Assembly: GCA_963693085.1 (NCBI GenBank)
Contig: OY856409.1
Coordinates: 660,981,591-661,045,590, forward strand
DNA: 64,000 nt
Source of the DNA: Alisma plantago-aquatica
Lineage: Eukaryota; Streptophyta; Magnoliopsida; Alismatales; Alismataceae
Direction of reading: 5' to 3'
How positions within the stretch are numbered: the stretch's first letter is position 1; each line of letters starts with the position of its first letter. A program made the position numbers and the translations under genes. The notes under the pieces were generated by a model that was given only the letters and a program-made list of their open reading frames with translations, searched no databases and was not told where the DNA came from. Positions 1 to 10,014 of this stretch are shown one piece after another.

Positions 1-68
1 TCAGCTGTTGGGCGCTGCCGAGCTCCTCCTCCCTCCCCGTCTCTCCTCGACCCCATCGACCACCGAGC

Positions 69-512
69 ATGCCGGCAGGATCCATCGCGGCCCGCTTCTT
101 CTTCTACGCGCTGCGCCAGCTGGTGAGCGTGCTCTTCTTCGTCGTCTTCCGTGGCCTGGCCATGGTGGTGGTCTCGCTTGTGCAGGCCGTCCGTCTCACG
201 AGCACCGCGCTAAACTCGGGCGTCGACCAGGCAGCCAGCGTGGTACGCTCCGGCGCTGGCCATCTCGTTCGCGCCATGTTCGACGCCGTGGGCAACACGC
301 TCTCAGAGACGGTCGACGCTGCTTCTGGGTCGCTCTCTGTGGCGGCGTCCGCACCAGGGGCTTTGGCGGAGAAGCTCGGCGAGGCAGCAAGGGGAGCCGC
401 CGAGGTTCTGCCGGACGTGATGGAGAGCGCGGCCGACATGGCCTCCAAGGTCGCCAACGACCTCTGGGAGCATTACAAGGGCGCCGTACGGTACGTCGTC
501 GAAAACGTCTGA
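69..512 (+). CDS. Small alanine-rich membrane protein, function unknown
   Basis: A 147-residue open reading frame without introns, ending in TGA. I chose the ATG at 69 because it lies just after a CT-rich leader typical of plant 5' UTRs, and the frame is strongly GC-rich at third positions, unlike everything downstream. Residues about 7-45 are hydrophobic with few charges (FFFYAL, SVLFFVVFRGLAMVVVSLV) and could form one or two membrane segments. Residues about 50-135 are Ala/Ser/Val-rich and probably helical, with an amphipathic LEA-like pattern (AEKLGEAARGAAEVLPDVM). The end is WEHYKGAVRYVVENV. I do not recognise a named family or catalytic residues. Similar short proteins with a hydrophobic N-terminus and an Ala-rich helix are usually annotated as uncharacterised in monocots. 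The 5' end of the transcript may lie outside the window. Overlapping frames on both strands are shadows of its high GC content. Confidence 0.75.
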   Translation: MPAGSIAARFFFYALRQLVSVLFFVVFRGLAMVVVSLVQAVRLTSTALNSGVDQAASVVRSGAGHLVRAMFDAVGNTLSETVDAASGSLSVAASAPGALAEKLGEAARGAAEVLPDVMESAADMASKVANDLWEHYKGAVRYVVENV

Positions 513-1131
513 GCTCACACGTCCAGTAGAGCGCCTCCGAGGTTCTTAAGGGAGTTGACAGTGAGTAGGAACTTCGATTCCAGTGTAAGCAAAGATGATT
601 AGCTAGAACTGTTCTGAGCAGGGAGTTTTGTGGATTCCATCGTGTCTTTTTTTACGCATGGACGGTTAATTTGTTTTGATTCTCGCGTTGACCGCCATCA
701 CGAGGAACGTGATATATTTGTGGGATAGGTGGATATAACAAAATTTCCTGCAGTTTTACTTGCTGGACAATTGATCCGCAGCCTGTACGACTGTACATGA
801 GAACCGGAGAGAATGGGTACTTCACAAAGGTCCTTCTTCTGGGCTGAAATTTAAAAGTTAATATCGGCATTTGCATTGCCAATTTGACATCATTATGCCT
901 AAAAAGAAAACCGTGTGAAAAAATAGTTATTAATATTAAATCTCATTAAAAAATATCTATAATCTTCGTCCAAAACAGTCGTTAGTTAGGACTTTGGTAA
1001 TTCCTTTTTACCCCAAGTGTCCTTTATTTCCTACGATAGCATGAATTCTTACATGCACAGAATTAGAATTAGGGTTATCAAATGCTGACTACATCTACAA
1101 ATAAAGTCAAACACCAAATTTTTTTGGCGGT
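513..1131. other. 3' flank of the gene and unique spacer
   Basis: Composition falls quickly from GC-rich to AT-rich. It probably holds the 3' UTR of the gene at 69-512. AATAAA-like motifs occur only far downstream (about 1099), so the poly(A) site is not assigned. No coding sequence or repeat was recognised. The end at 1131/1132 is the left breakpoint of the tandem duplication. Confidence 0.5.
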
Positions 1132-1919
1132 TAACAGATTAGGTGTAAATTAAGTATTGGACTATGGACAAATCTTGCAATCTTATCATAAGAATATTCC
1201 AAGTCAATCTTACCCGTCATGGCTTCTTCGTCAAGAAAGGTCGGTTGGTGCCTATCTATGAAAAGATCCAATATTGGCAGCCTTTTTTTATCGGCAACGC
1301 ATCGATCGAAATCACACTAGTAAAATAAGTCGTTTTTTGACATATTTAGTGCATTTCATACACACAAGTATTTTCAGAAATTATGGAAGTCAGGTTCCAA
1401 TTGCAGCGCACTATAAGATAGTGTATTCCAACCGAGACGTACTTAGAGCCTTTAAACAGTTATAGCGTTTGTACCTAAAAAACCTTCCACCACTCACTAG
1501 ACTAGCCCAACTATAGTTTCCGCATGTACCCACTCCATGGATAATTTAACCATGCCTCCTGTGATGAAGTCATACTTGACCTTTATGTAAACTCCAAGAG
1601 ACTTATTAAGATGTTATTATAATGTCTTAGGATTTGAGGTCTCGAATAAAATAGTTTTAAAAATAATGATTGACAACTCATATGATCAAGATGTCTCTTT
1701 TTTTTATGAAACTCGTCACTAAGAACTCTATAGTTAAGTGTTCTCAACTTTGAGTAGTATTAAGATGAGTGACATGTTTGGAATATGTGTGAGTGATTCA
1801 AACCACAGAGTCAAGGTCAATATTGGTCTGTGGGGTCAAGCGTCATTCTCGATAATCTACTAGAGTCTTCAAAAGTGGGCCTGATCGTTACAATGTTGGT
1901 TGACACATCCTTCTCCTTA

Positions 1920-4900
1920 CAATTTGAAACAACCTTGATCATAATCATGTCAACACCCTTGATGTCACTAGAACAGTAGGTTTCCTTATTCATGATTGTA
2001 TCGTCTACTGACTAAAAAGTTTCTCCTCATTCCAACTCATCTACACCTTACTCCAAGGAACTAAACTTGAACATCTAGAAGGTCTGACCATTACTGTCCC
2101 ATGTGGAGAGAGATTTTTCCAAGCATATATCTCTATACGGACCCTTAACATTACAACTTCACCTACATCTAGTGGTGAGCAGGATGAGCATCTAAAATCG
2201 GTTTACCTCCATATCTTTGGGATGCAAACGTCTTCTGTAGTACTAGAGAAGTGGTCAGAGACACTTTATAGTTCCTCAACTGTGAAACTCTATTCCCTAC
2301 AAACTACACTAAATCCTTCTGCATTTTCTCTATTACACATGAAATTCGACTCTCAGGAACCCTAAACATATGTGTTGGTGAGATCTTATACACCATCAGA
2401 CTCACCATCCTACCACCTAGTACTTCTCTAAGAAAAAAAACAAGAGTCATATACCATATGCTACACTTCCTACCCTACGCAACAAGGGTCATGATTGGGT
2501 CTACAAGAATAAACCCACACGAAATTGTCGACCCTGTAAATATCCAAAATTACACCCACAAATCTCTACCCACAACCCATGCTAACAAAAATTGTGCCAC
2601 TCCGCCTAAACTCTTTGCCAAGATAATTCCCTGACTCGGCACAAATTATTTACCTAGTGTCCTCGATACATACAACAAACACACCTCCATCACTCTACCC
2701 ACAACTCATAATGACTCTACTCAAACCCAAACTTCTCATGGAACTAGGCAAGAAAAACAACAACATTGTTTCTACTGAATCAATCACCACAAACACCATT
2801 GTTATTTCAACAAATATTTCCTATGGTGGATACATTCATGCAGACACCTAAGGAACTTGAAAAGAAAAATTATTGGATGCAGATGATTCAGGAAACACTC
2901 ACAACTCTTATTCTTCTTCTACCAATCACACATACTCTACTCTTAATAATATCATTGATTGGCCATTACAATGTTGTTCGGCCACATCTGCCTCCTAAGC
3001 ATTTGAAACAACCTTTATCATAATCATGTCAACACCCTTGATGTCACTAGAACACTAGGTTTCCTTATTCTTGATTGTATTATCTACTGACTAAAAAAAT
3101 CTCCTCGTTCCAACCCATCCACACCCTACCCAATGAAACAAAACTTGAACATCTATAATATATGACCATTACTATCTAATGTGGAGAGAGATTTTTCCAA
3201 ACATATATATCTAGATGGACCCTGGCGCACTAGAGCTTCACCTACATCCAGTGGTGAGAAAGATGAATATCTTAAATTGATATACATCTACATCTTTGGG
3301 ATGGCAACATCTTCTGTGATATTAGAGAAGTAGTTGTAACCACTTTATAGTTCATCATTCTTGAAACCTTGTATCCTACAAACTACACTAAATCCTTCTA
3401 CATTTTCTCTATTACACGTGAAATTTGACTCTTAAGAACCCTAAATTTTTGTGTTGTTGAGTTCCTATACATCATCAAACTCAAAGGAAAAAACTCGATG
3501 AACTCCCGTCCATCTTAACCAAACTCTCAGACCATCCTACCACTTGGTACTGCTCTATGAAAAAACAAGAGTCCTATTCCATATGCTACACTTTCTGCCC
3601 TACCCAACAAGGGCCATGTTTGGGTCTACAAGAATAAACCCACACAAAATGCTACACACCCTGAACATATCCGAAACTACACCCACAAATCCCACAACGA
3701 ATAAAAATAGTGCCACTCTACCTAAAATCTTTTCCAATCCAATTCCCTAACTCGACACAAATTCTCTACCTAATGTCCTCAGTACATAAAACAAATACAT
3801 ATTAATCACTCTACTGACGACTCAGATGGTTGTACTCAAACCCAAACTTCTAAGGGACTAGGGAAGAAAAACAACACTATTTCCACTGGATGCATCACCA
3901 CAAACACAGGTATTCTTCCAACAAATATTTCCTATGGTGGATACATTCATGCAGACACCTGAAAATTTTAATAAGAAAAATTCTTTCACGCAGATGATTT
4001 AAGTAACACTGACAACTCTCATTCTTCTTCTACCAATCATTCATACTCTACTCTTGATAATAACACTGCTTTAGCATCATCAGAAGTGTTTCTTGTTTCC
4101 TTTTATTTGTTTGAAAGATTGGTATACATTTTGAATCCTACATGGACTTGAGACCAATCATGGTTGCCAAAATAAAAGGTCACTAGTGTTGGTTATGAAT
4201 ACCTTCATATTTCATCTCTCTAAATAACATATACTCAATAAATAACACAATACATTTGATGATCATTGCTTCATGGAACATTTCCAGTGCATCCACGGAT
4301 GATTGTAGATGCAATATCAGAAAATTTATTAGATTATACAAAAAGAAATCTTACCACTATCCAAGAAACCAAAACCTCTCTCTCTTCAAAATTTTATCTC
4401 AACACCATAGGTGGAAACTACATCACAAAATGGATCGAACTGTCATCATATTGCCTAATTAATGGACTCTCATTGGTTGGAACTGCAACGTATACCAACA
4501 TCCCAAACATATGTTGGGCACACACTTGATTTCTGTTAGATTCATAAAAATAAAAGATAATACACCTTGGATACTTATGGAAGTATATGGAAAACCAAGA
4601 TACGGCAGAACTCTACACATTCAAGAACTAAACACACTAGCAGATCTATACAATAACTCCCTATGGACCACATCTAGTGACTTCAAATTTACTTTAAATG
4701 CATCTAGTAGAAATATATCTTCATCAAATTTTCACCACAAAAAAAACAACAATACACATCCAATAATAATCGGTTGATTGGTATTTCTGCCAAAAATATT
4801 AAATTCACATGGGATAGAGGGGAATCTTGAACAAAACTAGATTTCTTCTTTTTGTATTCAGGAATGGGATAATATATATCCTTTGACATACGTCCTTTCT

Positions 4901-5765
4901 TCTACTAGCCTATTCCCAATCACTTTCCTATACAACACATGGGGGCCTAAAACCTTCCACTTGGAAAGACTTTGGACAACTCACAAAGACTATTGCAAAA
5001 TCATCTCCTCCAATTGGTTTAGTCACCCCTTCTATGTTGAACCAGACTAACATATTCATGTCAACCTCAAAATCATCAAAAATAAAATATTACATGGTAT
5101 AAAATCACCTTTGAACATATTAACCACAAAATCAAACATATGCGTGAGGAACTTATCCGTTTCAAGAGCTCACTACTCACAAACCCTACCAAAAACTAGT
5201 TAATCATGTTGAACTTGCTACCCTTAATAATATGATAGAGAATCTATGGAAACAAAGAGAAAAGATCCATCAGCTATGAAAAGGTGACAAAGACACAAAA
5301 AAATTCCATTAAATGTGTAATAAATAGAAAGAAACTCCCATATCCAGTATATCAACATAAACAATGTAATGACCACAAATAAACAAAAAATCATTAACCA
5401 TTTCAACTTTTTGTCTCAAGCCTTTTCAACTATGGAAACTCATACTATGACCTCATAGAGTACCTTCTCTGTCCAAATAATTTCAATGACCTGCACTCTC
5501 TCAGTGTCCCTTTTCCAACCAAAGAAATAAAGAAACACCCTGCTAATCTTTGGTGCTGAAAAATCATATGGGCATAACAAATTTCATCTTAATTTTTATG
5601 ATCATCAATGGGGAACAATCAAAAGAATCTTAAGATTTCTTCTCCTAAATACATAAAAATGATGATATGACTCCAAAAATTGGCATACTTAACCAAAAAA
5701 AATCTATTTACAATAAGTTGTCATAGCAGATCTAATAAAATTCTCAACAAGCCTCATTGTCTGTT
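1920..5765 (+). mobile_element. Degenerate LINE fragment (duplication copy 1)
   Basis: A decayed non-LTR retrotransposon. The 5' part (1920-4080) is an ORF1-like region present twice in tandem with a period of about 1.08 kb (compare 1921-2999 with 3001-4070). The 3' part is an ORF2 endonuclease and early reverse transcriptase segment. It stops resembling the minus-strand LINE (22010-26560) near 5765, before the RT catalytic motifs, so it is 3'-truncated. Many stops and frameshifts make it non-functional. Confidence 0.7.
4256..5765 (+). pseudogene. LINE ORF2 remnant: endonuclease and N-terminal RT region
   Basis: Begins with a recognisable AP-type endonuclease start, MIIASWNISSAS, at 4260. 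A frameshift then gives TTIQETKTSLSS and IGGNYITKW, and later segments read WILMEVYGKPRYG, NIKFTWDRG and a pre-RT stretch around 5230-5330. The same blocks occur in the same order in the minus-strand LINE at 22010-26560 (ITSWNVCGAAS, TIQEAKTNLS, IGGNTISKW, GVYGEPGYN). The EN catalytic core is broken by at least one frameshift and several stops. The region matching SLGLNKSPGPDG is still traceable near 5560, but the RT catalytic motifs are absent. No functional product is expected. Confidence 0.7.
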
Positions 5766-5933
5766 ATGAAATAAAAATTTCCTCTATTAATTGATAATAA
5801 CTATTGAGAAATTTATGCTTTTGAATTTATTTTCATGTGATAATTCATGATAACCCATCTAACTTTATATATGATATGTACTTTATTTATTTTTGACTTA
5901 CGAGATAACCCACCTCAGCATGCTAAACTCTTG

Positions 5934-6081
5934 GAGCCTGAAAGGGTATGGTCTGACCCCCCCCCCTCGTGTGCCCAATCAGCATGAAATGTCGTTGCAG
6001 AGGGCCTTCAACATGGTTCAAACTCATGTCCTTTATTGGGGCTTGTCGAGCTCTTACCAACTGAACTACTCTTGTTGGATT
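5934..6081 (-). mobile_element. tRNA-derived SINE (duplication copy 1)
   Basis: Read on the minus strand, the ~148-bp element has a pol III A-box-like TAGTTCAGTTGGTAAGAGC and a B-box-like GAGTTTGAACC. It is flanked by a 10-bp direct repeat, TAAACTCTTG, at 5924-5933 and 6082-6091. It also sits in duplication copy 2, so it inserted before the duplication. A run of C (9-10 bases, plus strand) near 5950 varies in length between copies. Confidence 0.75.
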
Positions 6082-6091
6082 TAAACTCTTG

Positions 6092-7207
6092 TTCTTTAAA
6101 TTTTAAACTAAATAATTCATTAAAAATATTGATAAATAAAATATACTTAATTACTAAACTCAATGACACGTGAACAACCTAAAGTAGGACATTTCATAAT
6201 GTGTAAAGTCACAAAGTGTGTTGATGACGTGTAACGAATAATATATGATTTTTTACATGGGTTAATAAAGAATGAAGCTTGTTGAAATTCCTTCAGACTG
6301 ATAAGAGTCAAGATCAATTATTTATACTTTTTATAGTTGACATGAACACCACATGTGACACATTTAAAGGGTTTAAGATATCATATAATAGATGAATGAA
6401 TCTTCAATCTATTGATAGATAAAAAATTAATTATGAAAATCAATGAAATTAACCCAAAGTATGACATATAATGTATGTTATCATAAACTTTAGCTTTTTC
6501 AAAGTAATTGACGGATATTGTATAGTTTTTCACGTTATCTTAGAAAAAATTGAGGTTTGTGAAAATCTCTTTGGATTTATGAGTCAATATTAATGTTTTA
6601 TACATTAAGTAGTTAACCTTAATACAAAAAGTGACGAATTCAAAATATCTGTAAAAAATCAGAGGTGTTAATTATTATTTGGTAGAGAACTAATTGGATT
6701 CTAAATGGGTGCACAAAAACGTAACGGAAAACAAACAAAAAGTGAACTCTTACATACGGGTTCTTGGGTGAAAAAGAGAGAGCTGGACGTTGTTTGGGTG
6801 CCTGCATTATAAATCCCACTATCGCATGTAAATCAGTAAGACTGTATCTCATATCTTTTGTTCTGGCCTTGCTAACCTGTGGCCCAGCATGTCAGGCAAA
6901 CGAGAGCCTGGATTGTTTGACATGAAAAGAGCACGACCAAATTGGACCGTAAATTATGTAGGACTCGTCTGGCTCAGGTGGTTGGTAATTTATGTGTTTA
7001 GCGTGAGCCGCCTTAACAGGTTTTGTGACTGCCCTTGCTTGCTTCATTTAGCCTTTTTAGATAGGTGTGATGTGCATCCTACCGAGTTCGCTGCCCCTTA
7101 CTACTGCCTGGGTAAAACTTAATACATGCATACTTGGATCTTAAAAATTACCATCCGGACAAGACCTAAGTGCATAACTCGTTATTAAAAGGGACATCCT
7201 ACTACAC
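6092..7207. other. Non-coding AT-rich block with a possible second SINE
   Basis: Shared with copy 2 (about 14179-15274). No convincing coding sequence. At 6966-7125 a stretch with an A-box-like TGGCTCAGGTGG could be a tRNA-derived SINE, but no clear B box or target duplication was found. The 77-codon open frame across it has no recognisable domain. Confidence 0.35.
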
Positions 7208-7210
7208 TTA

Positions 7211-7865
7211 GACCTAGTTTGGTTGAACGTAACTTCAACCTGCACCTAAAGTTAATTGTAAAACGAGAATCGAAATGTGATTAGTTGAAAATGTAACTGC
7301 TTCATTTGGTTCAGCGCAGTTTCAGATCATTCACTTTGCTTGCAATCCGTCTACGATGCAGTTTGCAAATGGATGATACAGAAATGTGTAAACACGTTAG
7401 AATCTCAGTTATCCAGTACAGTCATCTCATAAGTAGTTAGTGTGGAGAATGAACCCCACCCTAGTGCAGCGCGGTTCATTTGTTCAATTTTTTGTAGAAG
7501 TTAACGGGACGCTGCAGTTTGTTCCCCGCTTTGCTGGTAAAACCAACCCACAGTAGCAGTCCGAAAATAGGAAACCAGAAGCGACAAGCTGTAACTCAAA
7601 CAGTTTTTTTTGGTTTTGTATCCAACTCACCGAGTTGATCTAGTTGTGTTTGGTACAATGCACTCTCTCACAACAAAGTCGCTGATGCATGCGCCCCCTC
7701 TAGTTTTTTGAAGGAATGAAAAAGAGGAAGTATGTACCATGGAGTAGACCGCGTTGATGAAAAGAAACTGTGCCCGTTTCCAGTGTAGTCCGCTTTCAAA
7801 GTTTTTCTACAGAACCAATTATAACCGTGCACTTGGTATCCGCTACACTAGGCATCTAACCAAAC
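7211..7865. mobile_element. Candidate Tourist/Harbinger-like MITE (copy 1)
   Basis: About 655 bp starting GACCTAGTTTGGTTG and ending CTAACCAAAC, with TTA on both sides (7208-7210 and 7866-7868). The GTTTGGTT core is inverted at the two ends, but the outermost bases do not match well and a 3-bp TSD is weak evidence. The equivalent in copy 2 is 15278-15928. Confidence 0.4.
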
Positions 7866-7868
7866 TTA

Positions 7869-8348
7869 GGGCTTGTCTAGTTGCACAACAAATCAACCCG
7901 TAATGTGAATTTCAAAACAAGAATCGAATTGTTATGAGTTGCAATCAAAGTGACGTCGTTTGGTTGAGAGCAGATTTAAGTTATTCATTTGGTTTGTTTT
8001 TCGTTTGGTTGTGTGTTTTTGTTGTTGCCTTTCACTGGATATGACGGCCCACTAACTGATCGTACTCCCTGTCACCGGTAGCAGAAGGTAGAATTATGAA
8101 AAGTAGCAGCCGGCAACAGAAAATATAATTTGCAGCAGCAGGTAGCCGGTATGGAAAGACACGCAGAAAACGAACTGCGCCCAAAATGGGCGCGGTCCAT
8201 TTTCCAACATTTTGTGCAGGATCGGCGGCTGGTTAGTGGTTGGTTTGCTCATGGTGGGTTGGAGTTCCATTCAACCAAACGCATAAAGTTGGAAATCACA
8301 TTGAGTTGCAACCGCACGGCTTCGTTTGCAGCCCAACCAGACGGGGCC
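7869..8348. mobile_element. MITE, PIF/Harbinger (Tourist)-like, TSD TTA
   Basis: A 480-bp insertion present only in duplication copy 1. The ends are imperfect inverted repeats: GGGCTTGTCTAGTTG on the left, and on the right the reverse complement of GGCCCCGTCTGGTTG. It is flanked by TTA at 7866-7868 and 8349-8351. Copy 2 holds the uninterrupted empty site (CTTAATTATG around 15928-15937), which confirms both boundaries. An internal 102-codon open frame shows no transposase motif, so it is non-autonomous. Confidence 0.85.
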
Positions 8349-8355
8349 TTAATTA

Positions 8356-9210
8356 TGTTGGGAATAGAAAAAGGATCCGGCCCATGCATAATTGATTCTG
8401 GACTTAAAGTAGGAGTTGGCTTGTGCTACCAATCTTAATATATATGAGGCAAATCTAAAAGGAAAAGAATGTGGCTCTCTATGTGTAACATGGAGTTGGA
8501 TCATAGTTGTATTCGGAGTTGGAGAAGGATTTCTTGTTGCAACCACATACCATGTAGGCTTATAAATAGAAGTTATTGAGACCATCTCACCGGTTGAGGT
8601 GTGATCCCTCCAGTTGTTTGTTGGTGCTTTCTGTAGTAGAAGAGCCGGAGAACAAAAATAACTAGAGGGGCTCTCTTAGTTGAATAAGAGAGGGTCAACA
8701 ACTTTACCTTGAAGAGAAGTAGTGGCTGACAGTCGATAACATATTGAGTGCACTAACAGAGCAGATCTGGTAGTTGATAAGAGAAGGCCAGTGACTTTGT
8801 CTTGAATCAAATTAGTGTTTGGCAGTTACAGACGCAGTATTGCCATAGCGGCAACTATCTGACACGGTCAACAGTCATATAGACATCAAGGAGTCTCCAA
8901 CAACGATAGCGGCCTCGTGAGGAGATCAAGTAAAGAATGAGGTTTTGTGCACACCGGATGTAATTCTCTTCTCCCTCATCTTTGTTCTCGTGTGGACAGG
9001 GCTACCTAGATTTATTGGTAATTAAATCAGGACAGTGTGAGTTATAATCTTAATTACATAGTACTTGTTTTTCAGTATTGTCCCATAGTTTTTCTCTCCT
9101 TGTCTTGGGGAGAGTCTTCCGCGTTAAATCTGGTGTTTCTTCTTTGGGTTTATACCGCTTGTCGGTAATGCTTCTGTAATAAGTTTTTGTCACATCAGGG
9201 ACCGTATCAG
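8356..9210 (+). repeat. Truncated Copia LTR at the duplication junction
   Basis: Starts TGTTGGGAATAG and aligns with the LTRs at 16027-16892 and 19964-20839. It stops at TATCAG and lacks the last ~16 bp, including the terminal CCCAACA. The abrupt join to TAACAGATTAGG at 9211 marks it as the duplicated part of a 5' LTR rather than a true solo LTR. It is visibly closer to the LTR at 16027 than to the one at 19964. Confidence 0.9.
8561..8568 (+). promoter_or_regulatory. TATA box in truncated LTR
   Basis: TATAAATA at the same relative place as in the other two LTRs of the family; probable U3 core promoter. Whether it is active is unknown. Confidence 0.5.
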
Positions 9211-10014
9211 TAACAGATTAGGTGTAAATTAAGTATTAGACTATGGACAAATCTTGCAATCTTATCATAAGAATATTCCAAGTCAATCTTGCCCGTCATG
9301 GCTTCTTCGCCAAGAAAGGCCGGTTGGTGCCTATCTATGAAAAGATCCAATATTGGCAGCCTTTTTTATCGGCAACGCATCGATCAAAATCATAGTAGTA
9401 AAATAAGTCATTTTTGGACATATTCAGTGCATTTCATACGCGTAAGTATTTTCAGAAATTATGGAAGTCAGGTTCCATTTGCAGCGCACTAAAAGATAGC
9501 GTATTCCAACCGAGACGTACTTAGAACCTTAAACAGTTGTAGCGTTTGTACCTAAAAAACCTTCCACCTTCCTGCAGCTTCCACCACTCACTAGACTAGC
9601 CCAACTATAGTTTCCGCATGTACCCACTCCATAGATAATTTAACCCTACCTCCTGTGATGAAGTCATACTTGACCTTTATGTAAACTCCAAGAGACTTAT
9701 TAAGATGTTATTATAATGTTTTAGGATTTGAGGTCTCGAATAAAATAGTTTTAAAAATAATGATTGACAACTCATATGATCAAAATGTCTCTCTTTTTTA
9801 TGAAACTCGTCACTAAGAACTCTATAGTTAAGTGTTCTTAACTTTGAGTAGTATTAAGATGAGTGACATGTCTGGAATATGCGTGAGTGATTCAAAGCAC
9901 AGAGTCAAGGTCAGTATTGGTATGCGGGGTGAAGCGTCATTCTCGATAATCTACTAGAGCCTTCAAAAGTGGGCCTGATCGTTACAATGTTGGTTGACAC
10001 ATCCTTCTCCTTAG

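Larger units (their letters stand above)
1132..9210 (+). repeat. Tandem segmental duplication, copy 1
   Basis: This block is repeated in the same orientation, immediately adjacent, at 9211-16876. Both copies begin with TAACAGATTAGGTG and both end inside the same point of a Copia LTR (TATCAG). By eye the copies are well over 90 percent identical, with scattered substitutions and small indels. Copy 1 is longer because it carries a 480-bp MITE (7869-8348), although it lacks about 95 bp found in copy 2 just before the LTR. Contents: LINE fragment, SINE, MITE-like DNA, and an LTR missing its last ~16 bp. Confidence 0.9.

Noticed and set aside
8..529. 173-codon Arg-rich frame overlapping the first gene
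   Set aside because: Shadow of the GC-rich gene at 69-512; no plausible composition for a real protein.
6966..7125. Definite SINE
   Set aside because: Only an A-box-like motif is convincing; no B box at normal spacing and no TSD, so it is mentioned only as a possibility.
8356..9210. Solo LTR produced by LTR-LTR recombination
   Set aside because: It lacks its terminal ~16 bp and has no TSD; the copy at 16027 shows the same flank, so duplication explains it better.
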